A DNA stretch of 64,000 nt from Curvularia sp. ZM96 (Eukaryota > Ascomycota > Dothideomycetes > Pleosporales > Pleosporaceae), in the NCBI GenBank assembly GCA_022457065.1, contig JAJGBQ010000001.1, forward strand, positions 992,001 to 1,056,000, in the 5' to 3' direction. The notes under the pieces were generated by a model, which saw only the letters and a program-made list of their open reading frames with translations, had not been told where the DNA came from and searched no databases. Shown here in pieces: positions 20,217 to 31,757 of the stretch. Position numbers and translations under genes: made by a program. Position 1 is the first letter of the stretch; each line of letters opens with the position of its first letter.

Positions 20217-21245
20217 GTACGTGGATTAAGATCAAAAGAAGGTGTTGACTAGCAGTATGTGGCTTTCTGGTCTTGTAGGGGGTGCGGCGTTTTCATAGCT
20301 TTGGTTCTTCAGATTGGCATTCAAGACATTTCTTTTTCTTCATCCCTAAGATAATTCTGAATGACTATGCAACGCAGCTGTATATCATATGGTGGGCGAT
20401 CTCCATACAGGTCAACCACACATACACATAAGATCGTTGCACTAATTAGTAAATGTAGGGCTTAACATAAGCCCCGTTGCTATCTTGGTTGCTCTACCAT
20501 CCGTGTCCTAACGCGAGTATGAATATTCCCTTCAAGACCGCACCCATGATGTTTAATTTGCTCGTCATCAACGCAGTACGTAGCGACGATGAGGGCAGCG
20601 CGCGGGCATGTTGTTGGTTATTTCTACATTGAAGTGCAGGAATGACAAACATGTTTTCCCAAGCTCCCCTAAGTCAAAAAGCGCGGCTCATGTTGATCAT
20701 GTTGGTGTAAGGTCAAAGAAGAGTGGTGGGGACAATGCGAGGGATTCTTACATACTGCAACCACTGTCACGTGATTGAATCACTGCAGCTAGGTGAAAGA
20801 TTAGCGGCGGAGACCGGTACTATGAGTTTGAAAGAGATATATTTAAAGTATATCACATGGTGGTATAGATTGATTGTATTATTGAGGGTTTTTGTGGTTC
20901 ATTAACGTTCTGTTCAACGAATGCAGCGACGTATCACGTGACTGGATTCACAGTATGTGCATTCCTCTAGAGTTCTTAGAGTGTTAATGACGAAAATGCT
21001 TCTCACTGTATGTTTAGCTCAAATACTTCTTACAACTTCATTCTATAACATACATGTGTCCAAACATGGTTGTTTGTTATGGGGACAATAGTTGGCCCGC
21101 AAGGCTGAGACTGAGCCCCTGCTCCTCGCATCTGCATGAGGCACGGCTGGGCAGTGCTGGCGCCTAGGACTTCTGTAAAGTTGCTGAAAAGTGACTATGA
21201 CCTTCAATTTACGTCCCTGGCTTTCTCCAGTTGACTCCACGAACA
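20217..21245. other. Intergenic region upstream of the NLR gene
   Basis: About 1 kb containing several runs of A/T and CACGTGA near 20767 and 20933. No gene was recognised. Frames at 20723 and 21043 lack motifs. Confidence 0.45.
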
Positions 21246-24200
21246 ATGCCGTCTTCGTGGCGAAAAGGCTTTCTGAACAAGGCGAAGGTATGAGTCCACA
21301 TCTCTCTAACGCGTTATCCATCAGGCTGAATCTTGCATCAGGCCAAAGACGCGAAGAGTTCCTCCGAGTACGGCGAGCCCACCACCGGTGCAGCTGTAGA
21401 GCAGTCTCCACGAGGCCTGAAAATTGTTGCGGAAGGCAAAGACTCTGTCGTTGAGTAGGCAGTTTTTGGACTCAACTACGATGAATCCCACTAATGCTTG
21501 CTAGTATCGTCGCTGTACATGGTCTGAACGGGCATCGAGATAAGACATGGACAGCAGCAAATGGAGTGCACTGGCTTCGCGATCTCCTTCCCAACGACAT
21601 CCCGAATGCTCGAGTTTTTTGTTGGGGATACAATGCCAACACCCATGGCAAGCGTGTCAGCAGCCAATACTTGTACGATCATGCGATCGCATTAGTGTCA
21701 GAGCTGTGTTTGAGGAGAGAACTGACGGAGGTGGGTTTACACTAAAAGGGAACCTAGGCAGCTGTACTGTGCTGATCGTAGTAGACGACGAAACGACCGA
21801 TTGTCTTTATAGGACACAGCCTGGGAGGCATCATCATCAAGAGTGTCAGTCTGCCTTCTTTCTACCTCTTCTTGGCTGACCGTCTAGGTACTTATACACT
21901 CTGACGCTGCCCGAGAGGGTGCACTAAAAGAACATCGGTCGATTAAGATGTCTACCTATGGAATTATCTTCATGGGAACACCGCACCGAGGCGGCAGCGG
22001 GGTGCAGTTTGGAGAACTACTGGTCAACGTGGCGTCAGTATTCATGGCTACGGACGATCGTCTTATCAAAAATTTGGAAGAAGACTCAGAGTGGCTGCAA
22101 CAACAGCTCGGCCAGTACACAATGATCAGTCGCGACTTTGTAACGAAGTTTGCGTTTGAAGAACTTGAGACTCCAACTGTACTGGGACATTCCATCATGG
22201 TATGTATGTCTTCCTAAAGATGCAGCAACCGCTCACAGTATAGGTCGTCCCAAAAACATCAGCAGTTGTCCCGGGAGCAACCGACGCTGAGACTATTGCC
22301 ATGGACGCGAACCATACTGATATGGTCAGGTTTCACTCTAGAGAAGACCACGGATATGATATTGTGTCAGGACATCTGCAGATCATGGTTAGACGTGCAA
22401 ACGGCGTAATTGCGTCTCGGTGGGAGGAAGAGGACAACATCGTTAAGGGTATGTAGCTTCAATAATACTCTTTGTGAGAATTCATTGATGATAACAATTT
22501 AATTTCTAGCTCGTGCCAATGGCGAAGACAGCTTCTCCGTCAGCTTCAGTCTGTCTGAAGTTTCGGCAACAGAGCATTTTGTGGCCAGACAAGAGGAGCT
22601 GGAAAACATGCATGAGATTCTCTGTCGTAACGAGAGCAACGACGGCCGAAAAACAGTTGTCCTCCACGGACTAGGTGGAATGGGAAAGACGCAGCTGGCG
22701 GTCGCGTATGCCAAACAGCATAAGGATGAGTATTCAGCAGTGTTGTGGCTGAACATCAAGGATCACGACGCAGTGAAACGGAGCTACGTCAGAATTGCCA
22801 GCTGGATCCTGCAGCAATGTTCTGCAGCAAGTCAGCTCAGCTCCATTACTGAAACCAGCAGCTTAGATGATGTTGTAGCCGCTGTTAAGCGATGGCTGGA
22901 CCATCCCAAGAATACGCGCTGGCTGATGATATTTGACAACTACGACAACCCAAAGCTTGCTAACACCACAGAACCAACCGCGGTAGATATTCGCCAGTTC
23001 ATCCCTGATGCATACCATGGCTCAATCATTGTGACGACGAGATCGTCGGAAGTCGCCATCGGGCATCGCATTCCAGTGTGTAAGCTGAAAGACGTGCGCG
23101 ATAGTCTTCAAATTTTATGCCACACGTCACGGAGACCGAATGCTATCAACGGTACAATTGTTGAATCGAGAAAATTGTAGACTGGTTACTAATGCCATGA
23201 TAGATCCAGGTGCCGCAGAGGTGGCCAAAGAACTGGATGGGTTGCCACTTGCCCTTGCGACTGCAGGCGTCTACCTCGACCAGGTGGCCACCAGCTTTCA
23301 AGAATACCTTCGTCTTTACAAAGTATCATGGCTAAGATTGCAGCAAACGACCCCAGAATTGGTTTCATATGAAGACAAGCGGCTATACACGACATGGCAG
23401 CTTTCTTACGACCACATCAAACAACGGAACGAATTGTCGGCAAGACTACTACATCTATGGGCGTACTTCGACAATCAAGATTTATGGTTTGAACTCCTAC
23501 AGGAAGGAAAGCAATTAGGTCCAGAATGGTTCTCTCGACTGGCAACGGATGAGCTCAGCTTCAACGATGCCATGAGGGTTCTGTGCAACCATGGATTAGC
23601 AGAGGCTAACACACCTTCAATTCTGGATGGTGTTGGATCAACAGGATACAGCATGCACAACTGCGTTCACGAATGGATAATGCATGTGCTGAATCACGAG
23701 TGGAGCAACGAGATGGCACGACTTTCTTTACATTGCGTTAGCTTGCATGTCCCGGACGTCCATACCAAAGGCTATTGGATCACTCAACGAAGACTAGTAC
23801 AACATGCATCTAGGTGCTGGTTATTCGCTAAAACCGGCAGATTTGAAGAAGACGCTAACCTACCGGGGGCTCTGCGCATTCTTGGGAAACTTTATCTGAT
23901 TTCCGGAAAACTAGAGGAATCAGAGCAGATCTTAGACTTGGCATTACAAAATCTTGAGAGCACGTCTGGACCCAATCACCCAAACATACTTATTGTTTTA
24001 ATCGATATGGGTTACGTCTATATGCGACAGGGCAAGCTCATGAAGGCAAAGGAGACACTTGAGCGAACAGTACAGTGTTGTGAAAGGACACTCGGGACAA
24101 ATCATATCTGTACGCTATTTGCATATTCAAGTGCAGCGATGCTCTACAGAGACCTCGATCAACTTGAAAAGGCGGAGGTGATGTACATTCGAGCGCTACA

Positions 24201-24969
24201 AGGCTATGAAAAAGCGTTAAAATCAGGGCATTTGATAGTCATTGAGATGGCTCATTTGCTGGGAAATCCCTACCATACTCAGACAAAGCTAGACAAAGCA
24301 GAGGCGTTGTATCTGCTAGCATTGGCTAGCTTCGAGGAGACGGTTGGGCCTGACCATCAGTTAACCATCTTTGTCATCAAAGATTTAGGCCTACTCTATG
24401 CCGAGCTTGGCAGGTTTGATGACGCATTTAAGATGTACGAACAAGCAGTGCAAGGAGCTGGAAAAGATTCAGGAAGAGATCCCCTGCTAGTATGGGCCAC
24501 ATGTTATGACCTGAGCATGATATTTACAGGTTTTCATAGGCCGGATGAAGCAGTGTCAGTAATCAGGACCGTGCTGGAGAACAAGGAGGAGATGCTTGGC
24601 CCAGACCATATTTTGACACTCGACACGGTCAGGGATATGGGCAATCTATACAAAAACCTTGGAAGACTTGTTGAAGCAGAAGAAATGCTTCTTCGTGCAT
24701 TGGGGAGGGAACAGGCACTTGGACGCGATCATCCATCAACACTTGATGTGGTTCAGGACATGGGTGAGCTCTACGTAAGGTCTGGAAAACTTGCTGAAGC
24801 AGAGGAAATGCTCTTACGGGCTTTGCGAGGACGTGAGAAGGTACTTGGCCCGGAACATAAATCAACACTTGGCACAGTCAGTGACCTGGCCGCACTCTAC
24901 AAGCGCATGGGTAGGGAGGAGGAGGCGCAGCAGCTGTATATGCGATTTCCCAAGAGTACCGCTGCGTAA
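21246..24969 (+). CDS. NLR-like receptor: alpha/beta hydrolase - NB-ARC - TPR
   Basis: An eight-exon gene of 1,121 aa: 21246-21287, 21342-21454, 21505-21730, 21785-21844, 21888-22199, 22244-22448, 22510-23151 and 23204-24969. Introns are 43-61 bp and phases close. The N-terminal domain is a SERAC1-like alpha/beta hydrolase: 'DIVAVHGLNGHRDKTW', nucleophile elbow 'FIGHSLGGIIIKS' and 'IIFMGTPHRGG'. A nucleotide-binding NB-ARC domain follows: P-loop 'LHGLGGMGKTQLAVAYA', Walker B 'RWLMIFDNYD', 'IIVTTRSSEVA' and 'ELDGLPLALATAG', with an MHD-like 'MHNCVHEW'. The C-terminus is about eight 42-residue kinesin-light-chain-type TPRs (roughly 23870-24950). Such STAND proteins are thought to act in non-self recognition or heterokaryon incompatibility: TPRs sense, NB-ARC oligomerises, the hydrolase domain is effector. 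All key motifs are intact. Confidence 0.88.
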
Positions 24970-25823
24970 CTAACACAAATTGTCCTAAACCTTTCTTTAG
25001 TCTACAGTAAGAAGTCCGTTATGGTAGATGCGGCAATGCTACTGGATAACGTCTCAACTACGATAGTTAAAATAATCTTTTTCCGGCCTAGCTGTAACTC
25101 GAACTCTGTAACTGCCCCCTACAGCTCATTTCTAGATCCACTTTATCATTAACCATAGAACTACATGGAATATTTCCACAGAATTCTATGCGATTAATAA
25201 TGAGAGCACAATCTTTTGATACCGTCAAATAACCTTATCAATTTCAATATATACTATATCAGCGTGGTAGATATTCAAGATAGAACACATATTGCTAGCC
25301 ATGAACAGAGTTCTCCAATCGAGCACCAATCATTGAGACTACTTCTAGCTAACCAATGATACATAGAAGCATATAGTACAAAGGCTTCCCCTCCTGCTCT
25401 ACACGCTAAACAACTATAATATCCTCTTTACTCTATGTCGCTACTGCATAACACATTTCTTGAAGGCCCAATACAGAAGAGTGCGAGGTCATTGAACATC
25501 TTCTCAGAAGGCAACCCCTCCCTAAACACTATTATCTTGCAGGTTTAGAACAGAATCTTGCAGAGACATCTCAGAGTTAAGAAGACAAAGGCAATGTACC
25601 CAAGCCTGGACACTTCACTTGCCCAACAGTAACAACCACATTGAAGGTCTATGTCATAGTCAAAGGAAGTGGTCTGATCAAACGAGATATAGTCGGACAG
25701 GGCAAAATGCAAAACAACAAACGAAATGGCGGTTCTTTAGCAGAGATCTGTTTCATTATCTATGAACCTCTGCTTAGGTCTCCTTGCCTTCCTATTACTT
25801 CGAGTAGCCTGGCCAGTATTGGC
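24970..25823. other. AT-rich intergenic region between the NLR and transporter genes
   Basis: About 850 bp, AT-rich over 25020-25560, between two convergent genes. Composition is compatible with RIP-degraded sequence, but no transposon motif or inverted repeat could be recognised. Confidence 0.45.
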
Positions 25824-27164
25824 TTAAGAATTGGCTGCATCTTTCTGGCTTTGAAAGCTGGCGGTCATGGGCGGTTGTGAGATGGGAAGGATCTGCTGGG
25901 ACTGTTCCCTCTGCTTCATCTTGCCATAACCGTAAACAAGGCCGCTGAAGAATCCGAGCAGGATAGCCGTGACACTACCAAACGTAACAGGAGCATCGAA
26001 AAAGATGATGCCGCTAATGGCGAGGGGGAGCTTGTTCAGATAGCCAACGAAAGAATACGTCGTCGATGAAGTTTTGCGAATGCACCAGGCAGTAGAGTAC
26101 GAGATAAAAATGGCACCCATACCAGAGTAGAGCATACCAAGCATAAGGCTGTTGCGCGACTCAACAGGGAAGTTCTTAGTCAGGTTAGGCATAGACCAGT
26201 CCTCTGTGACTAGGGAGAAGACAATCAAGATAGGGAAGGAGAGCAAATTATTATAGTACATGGCTGGTTGATTCTGGTCAGTTTGAATAGCAGTGTCTCG
26301 TAGTTAATTAGTAACTTACTGTCCCATTCCTTGAAGTTAAGTGAGGTAATGAATTTACGCGTGCCCAGGACATATAAGGCCGTGCAGATGACGTTCAGTC
26401 CCATCCACGCGTACCCAGCGTTCAAGGTCGAGATGGCGGCGGCAGTCTCCACCGAGGGCTCAGGGCTATTGATGGTAGCCTGGATATCAGCCCACGCAGC
26501 AACGATTGAGCTGAGTACCATGGAGCCGAATGACAGCAGAAGTAGCGGAGTCACGCTGCCGCCAAACCAAAGGACCTCACCATAGGCGATAACGACGATG
26601 GTCAAGTTCTTGAAAATAGTGTATACCGGAACTGATAGAAATTGAAGAGACTTGGTGCTGGTGTAGACCATACCAACAAAGAAGAAAGACACGGGGAACC
26701 CTGATGCAACATAAGCACGAGCGTCAACTGGCTATCGCAGACATACATTTCTTGGCCTTGCCGCCTTTCAAGACTGCGAGGGAAGGGATCATCCCCATCT
26801 GCTTCAATACTTGAATTGAAGCTGTGCAAATAACGGTCTATTGAATAGGGATCAGTGGCGGGATCTCGATGTGGTACCAGGGTGTGGCGGCGAATACCTG
26901 AATGGCGAGATACAAGAAGTTCAAGTTCCAGGATGAGCCTGAAACAACGTACTTGTTTACAACCGTCATGCTAATCGAAGAGAAGCAGTAGGCCAGAACA
27001 GCAGCACCAGGACTGTTCTCAAGCGTGGACAGAATGCTATCCGTGCCACTGTCGACGCGCGCCCGGTGATGGAGTGGAGGCTCTGGCAGGAATCTCTCTC
27101 GATCATCAAACTCCTTCTCGCCCAGGCCGCTCATCTCTAGATCTTCATTCTTCTTGTTCGACAT
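25824..27164 (-). CDS. GDP-mannose transporter (VRG4/GmtA family) with altered GALNK motif
   Basis: A four-exon gene of 392 aa: 27164-26898, 26837-26747, 26700-26320 and 26263-25824. Introns are 60, 46 and 56 bp. It is a ten-helix Golgi nucleotide-sugar transporter that exchanges GDP-mannose for GMP to feed protein and lipid mannosylation. Family blocks are 'SISMTVVNKYVVSG' in helix 1, 'FPVSFFFVGMVYTSTKSLQF', 'FKNLTIVVIAYGEVLWFGG' (the conserved FKNLT region), 'MYYNNLLSFPI' and 'KLPLAISGIIFFDAPVTFGS'. The GDP-mannose-binding motif GALNK reads GYLNK here (Ala to Tyr). Length matches the family (about 380-390). An NB-ARC relic lies just upstream of its start. It could be a second, divergent family member with altered substrate use. 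Confidence 0.88.
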
Positions 27165-27494
27165 TGTGACTTCACCGTAGGCCCGAAAGGGGCAGAGTGA
27201 AAGACTCGGAATTGGCTATCCCAGGTAAGGAGAAAGGTCCGCTCGGAAACTAGGGAGGCTGAGCGGCACGAGAAGGGCGTTCAACCTCGCGAGAAACAGA
27301 GCTGACGATCGAGAAGTTTGTGGCAAAAGGTAAAGACAGTAGGACGCGAGGAAAAAGGGACGCGCGATAGGACCGGTAGATGAGGTGTTAGATTGCGACA
27401 GACACGTATGGCAGCAAGGGACCTGCCAAGAGTGGCTTACCGGGTGGCTTTTGCCCCGTTTTCTAAATAAAGAAGGTGGAACTTGGCGCAAGTT

Positions 27495-27765
27495 CACATC
27501 GCGCAGCCAGTCGTGCACCAGCTTAAACACTTTAACCTAGTCGGCGATCTCCCAAAAGCTCTGCTCTAGTCGTGCGGTATTGCTCGCGTGCGCCCAGAAC
27601 ACCTACGTATCTGGCGACTGCTCGACAGTGCGGTAGCAGTACTCGATGGCCAGCTACGACTTTCTGTGTATACGTCAGATGCGACATGCGACATGCGAGC
27701 ACTAGTTTGATGCTCTTCCACAGAACCTATCCCACCTCGCCAACGCCCACAAGCGCGAGCAATGA
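27495..27765 (-). pseudogene. Truncated, RIP-damaged NB-ARC (NLR) fragment
   Basis: On the minus strand a degraded NB-ARC segment is readable. 'ALVGVGEVG' (P-loop start, just below 27765) is followed by an intron-like gap with a CTGAC branch and a CACAG acceptor near 27670. Then come 'KS-stop-LAIEYCYRTVEQSPDT', stop, 'VFWAHASNTARLEQSFWEIAD', stop, and 'VFKLVHDWLRDV'. In intact fungal NLRs this region reads GVGKSQLAIEYCYRT…TWVFW…IADQV, so the three TAG stops stand for Gln, Trp and Gln, as expected from RIP. Homology ends after the DWLRD segment, before Walker B, so the copy is also truncated. It is a different NB-ARC subtype from the intact receptor (KSQLAIEYCYR against KTQLAVAYAKQ). Confidence 0.7.
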
Positions 27766-28751
27766 AGCGACACACAGTGTAAAAATCTGACTCCTCTCAA
27801 CAATCTGCATCTGATTTTGGAAATACAATGGACTATCGCCTCCTCGGCTTTCCCAAAGCAGTACCGTCACCAGGCTCAAATACAGCGCTGCAACGCATGG
27901 GACAATGTAGTAACGCCTACTTCTTCGTGACGGAAATCTTCGTGGACCGCAACAGGCCAAAGAAGACATAGCATCCCCCAGGCATACCTGCTGGCCTTGC
28001 GCTCCCATTAGCCAGTTTCGGCCCACGTAGATTTTCGTTATGAAGGTATGGGCGTTATCGTTGTGGTCGACCCTCCCTTCAAACTACACATGTAGCAGTG
28101 TGATCTATAGCAAGGCAGTGTTGAGTGGTATTTGGACCGCTAACGAGCCAAGTGATCCCAAGTGGTGTCTCAAGTAGTGTATAACTAGCGAAGTGTCTTG
28201 ACCCGCATGCTTTCATATAAGATTCTTTAATTAGCACTGATCACGTTCTAGTATGTAGATTCTTAGACGGTGTCTAAAGCTACACAAATAGTTAACTATA
28301 CGCTTATTTGTATCTTAGGGAGGCACAGAACTACTCCCTAGCATCGCGCTCTCTTGCGTATAATTGATGGCGGTAAAACCCGGCTAGATTCGGGCTGAAG
28401 CATGCAGGCTAAGCTTGGAACGACCGCGTACTTAGCTTCGGGCGTTGCCGCGCCTCCACTTACGGATTCAAGACTGCTAAACGAAGGTTCAGGACAAATT
28501 GTGGGAATTAGTAGCGAGCGGCTGGAGCGACTGGGGGGTAGCCATAATACCAATGACTTCGCAGTAGACAGAGATTTCATTCCAATCTAACAACTCTCAA
28601 TATATATTTCCATACTGACCGAATTCAACTTGAAGATCGCGAGCCCTATTTTCCCTTTAACCCCCAACACCTGTTCTAGTTCACATTCCTAGCATCACTC
28701 AACAGTCTCCCTATCATCCCCCTCCTCACCTCACAAGAGCAGATAGAATGC
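27766..28751. other. Intergenic region with possible N-terminal remains of the NB-ARC relic
   Basis: A minus-strand frame (28026-27727) leads into the relic P-loop and contains a hydrophobic stretch 'YYIVPCVAALYLSLVTVLLW'. Whether this is part of the dead receptor gene is unclear. The rest, to 28751, is AT-rich with no recognised feature. Confidence 0.4.
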
Positions 28752-29036
28752 CTATTTCCGCTCAGCCTCTTCCTTAGCCGCTCGCGCCTTCTTCATCGCA
28801 ATATACGCCTCCAGCGAGATCTTCTTAGGCACTGCTGCGTTGGATGATGAGCCGGCCGCGGAAATGGCACCGCGGCGTCCAGACTGAGATCCAGCGGTAC
28901 CCTGGTCTTCGCCTTTGTTGTCAGGAAAGATGACGGGGTTGCGTACAGTGAGCATGGTCAAGGCTGCTTCCATCTCTTCATGAGTGTAGAAGGGGGAGGT
29001 GGGAGACTTGGGCTCGGCGTTGTTAGATGAAGACAT
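28752..29036 (-). CDS. Small hypothetical protein
   Basis: A single-exon frame of 94 aa with an AAAA context before ATG. It is Ser/Ala/Gly-rich and probably disordered in the middle, with a folded-looking N-terminal motif 'FYTHEEMEAALTMLTVRNPV' and a basic C-terminal helix 'LEAYIAMKKARAAKEEAERK'. The family is not recognised. The non-random composition and good start context favour a real gene. Confidence 0.5.
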   Translation of the reverse strand: MSSSNNAEPKSPTSPFYTHEEMEAALTMLTVRNPVIFPDNKGEDQGTAGSQSGRRGAISAAGSSSNAAVPKKISLEAYIAMKKARAAKEEAERK

Positions 29037-29726
29037 TTTTTCCTGGGTTGGATTGTTGTTGTAGTTGATGTTCTTGGTGTGATAGTGTTGGTTGTTGAGT
29101 ATATTCTTCTGAATAGGGAAGTATACGAAAGTAGGTTGGTGTTATATAGACTTTGATATAGGTAGGTATAGAGGTGTTGTGAGGGCGTTGTGAAGTAGCA
29201 TTGCGCAAGATTGTATGAGAACGGTGGTATATGTACAATGCTAATAAGTTTTTGCAGGAGTGAAACTATCAAATGGAATTTAATGGCTGTTTCAAGATGA
29301 TGGAACAGTGTTTTTCTATTGATTTCGTTTGTGTCTGGCTGCTTCTCGGACATCTTGTTCACTGCCAAATCGTTTGCAAACATGCAGGTCGGAAGTTGCT
29401 CGACAATAGATATGAGACTAGGGATTTCCGGCTTGCTTCAAGGAAAATATCTTCAGGATATCTATGCATCGGGATTAATAAGTTGACGACTATAACAACT
29501 CTGAACCGGCCCTAGCACTGAGCACCAGTCCGTATCTGTGCGGGGCACACGCTGCTCATGAACAGCCTTTTAGGAGGCTCTTCGATGATCATTTCATACA
29601 TGTTGCAGATTGCCTTGACAATGTTTGTGAATCTTCTATTCCGCCTAGGCAGCTCTTTTGTATGGACGATTGCTACTTCAAATCCAAGTGACTTTCCGTT
29701 CGTTTTCGTGTATCCCAAGACAAAGA
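29037..29726. other. Intergenic region
   Basis: About 690 bp between two minus-strand genes. It contains the A/T-rich promoter side of the small gene. No other feature is recognised. Confidence 0.4.
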
Positions 29727-30491
29727 TCATCCTTGAGAGCTTATCCATTCCATCCCATCCTCGCCCTGTGCATCTTCCACAGCTTCTTCCTCTTCCCCCT
29801 CTTTCTCCTCACCCAAGCCTCCTACAGTCCAGTCAGTCCAATCTTCCTCATACCACCTTTTTAGCTGACCTTTCCTAGCCTTCTCCGTTTGGATTGCATT
29901 TCTTGGATATTGGTTAGGCCAACCATCATTCCTCCACTCCTGAATCCTAGTGGCTGCGCGGTGGCCGTACTTGTCCTTGCGGAATTCGATTCGTGGTCTG
30001 GCGTACAAAGGCTCAATTGGAGAAAGCAGCCCTTTGTAAAACACCTCATTTCTAGGACCTGCTGCAGCGATGCCTAATATAGTCCTGATTTTGGCTTTCG
30101 CCTCTGCATAGATTTCCTCGTGATCGTGATCTTTGGAATTGATCTTCTCTAGCGCCTCTGCATAGACGTCGAGGACAGCGCCACGGTCACGGGGACAGCA
30201 GACTTTGCTGTTGAGATCGTTAGGTACTTTTGTCGTAAATCGAAAGCGCTCTTCACGGAGTTTGGCGACCGTATGATCTAGTGGTGTTTGCGTTTGCGGC
30301 TTTTTACGTGTTCTTGCTGTGTTGGGAAGATCATCAAGGTCGCCTTCATACTGGAAGTCGGCCCATCTGAGGCCAGACTTTCTTGGTGGTGGAGTTGAAG
30401 GCGGAGAGAATCGCTCGCACTCAGGGTGCGACATGTGGGCCAGTTGGGTCCGGTTATTAAGACAAAGATGTAGGTAGCGGTAGTGGGACAA
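29727..30491 (-). CDS. Hypothetical protein
   Basis: A single-exon frame of 254 aa from the first ATG, or 235 aa from the second at 30434, which begins 'MSHPECERFSPPSTPPPRKS'. It is charged, with a Pro-rich start, a predicted helical middle ('DVYAEALEKINSKDHDHEE', 'EIYAEAKAKIRTILGIAAAG') and an acidic C-terminus rich in Glu. Trp-rich basic segments ('ATRIQEWRNDGWPNQYPRN') suggest a folded part around residues 170-215. No known family recognised. Confidence 0.55.
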   Translation of the reverse strand: MSHYRYLHLCLNNRTQLAHMSHPECERFSPPSTPPPRKSGLRWADFQYEGDLDDLPNTARTRKKPQTQTPLDHTVAKLREERFRFTTKVPNDLNSKVCCPRDRGAVLDVYAEALEKINSKDHDHEEIYAEAKAKIRTILGIAAAGPRNEVFYKGLLSPIEPLYARPRIEFRKDKYGHRAATRIQEWRNDGWPNQYPRNAIQTEKARKGQLKRWYEEDWTDWTVGGLGEEKEGEEEEAVEDAQGEDGMEWISSQG

Positions 30492-31074
30492 GGAACTTCA
30501 AGAGATGGTGCTCTATGATAATGCATCGATATCCGCTTGCTTTGTGGGAAGTCGTTTGAGTGCAAACAAATTGCAAATACTCGGAATGCTTGTATTGTGC
30601 CTGGGCGTTGTTGGATGTGGTTTTAGTCAGCGGAAACGCTGGTACTGTTCACAGAATAGGAAGCAGCGCCACTGCCTGGTCTTATAGCCTACAACCGAGC
30701 AAACGGAACTGATATGCATCCCGCGTTCATGTATAGAAAAATCTTTAGCTGCCTGGGCAACATGATTGAACACTATTCACTTCGCTCATTTAGCAAGATG
30801 TATTTTTGGCGTACTAGAGAATGCAAAGCAAGCATTAAAACTAAGACTGAATTTAACTGTCATGATCGAGATTCGAATATCATTCGTCTCTCCAGGGTCA
30901 TTGTGTAGCCTCTACGCAGCGAGAAAGTCATCCATATTGACAGAAAAAGCAAACGTCTCTTGGTATGTTAGACTGATGCTACGTCAATGAAGTTGCATTG
31001 GGAATTTGCTTCCACTGTAGCATTCATAGTCGGGCTCGGCGCTTCCACAGTATCAGTTGATGAAATGGCTTCCG
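30492..31074. other. Intergenic region
   Basis: These 583 bp lie between two minus-strand genes. No feature was identified. Confidence 0.4.
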
Positions 31075-31757
31075 TCATTTCGCATAGTCTCCGCTAAGGA
31101 AGCGTGCAGCAAGCGTAGCTTCGATGCGATGATAGAGTGACGGTACGCCCGCTAAGATTTCAGCTGTCCACCGCGTCATCATCTGTCCAGGCATCCTCGG
31201 TGCATGGCCCTGTATGTCGGATCAGCGAAAAATACCTTTGTTAGTTTGAACATGCCTCTCACCTCTACGACAATAGGCTCACCCCGTCCCAGCACTGCAA
31301 CTCGCTCTTGCATTGCTGCATGAAACCGGCTGATGAGATATGGAGCAGCAGTATTGAAATCTGCCATTGTAGACATGATCGCGCGTACTTCCTGTTGGAT
31401 CTTCTCCATATCTTGGTGAAGACCGCAGAAAAGCAAGACCCAGTCGTAGCGGTCTTGCTCTGTGAGTTCTCCTGTTTAATAGACATTAGCCCGCCAACTA
31501 AGCCTGGTAGCATGTGAGCACCACGAATTTCGCGTACCATACTCAGTGGCGTAGATGGCATCGATGATGTGCTGAGGTAAGCTGCTTGAGAAGTCAATCC
31601 CAAGATTGAGGCTTAGCAACGGCGTGTATGATTCATCCGGGTCAACAGTATTTTTGCTGCGAGGTTTGTTAGTCGCCATGGAGAGCGTTGTGCTGGGTGG
31701 TGCTTGGTTGAACTGAAGAGTACTTGAACTTTCTCGTTCATTACTTTGTTCTCTCAT
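31075..31757 (-). CDS. Hypothetical protein, three exons
   Basis: The spliced model gives 187 aa: 31757-31538, 31471-31263 and 31209-31075, with introns of 67 and 53 bp (GTACGC…AACAG and GTGAGA…CTGAT…ACAG). Phases close and all stops fall in introns, which supports a real gene. Segments include 'GIDFSSSLPQHIIDAIYATE', 'LTEQDRYDWVLLFCGLHQDM', 'FNTAAPYLISRFHAAMQERV' and the ending 'RIEATLAARFLSGDYAK'. It looks like a small globular helical protein. The start may instead be the second Met (31679, MATNKPRSK). No family recognised. Confidence 0.55.

Noticed and set aside
23101..23210. Possible frameshift in the NLR gene between the NB-ARC and TPR parts
   Set aside because: A 52-bp GT-AG intron (23152-23203) with a CTAAT branch joins the two frames exactly and restores the conserved NB-ARC text.
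24970..25640. AT-rich stretch considered as a degraded retrotransposon or LTR
   Set aside because: No terminal repeats, primer-binding site or coding remnant could be recognised by eye.
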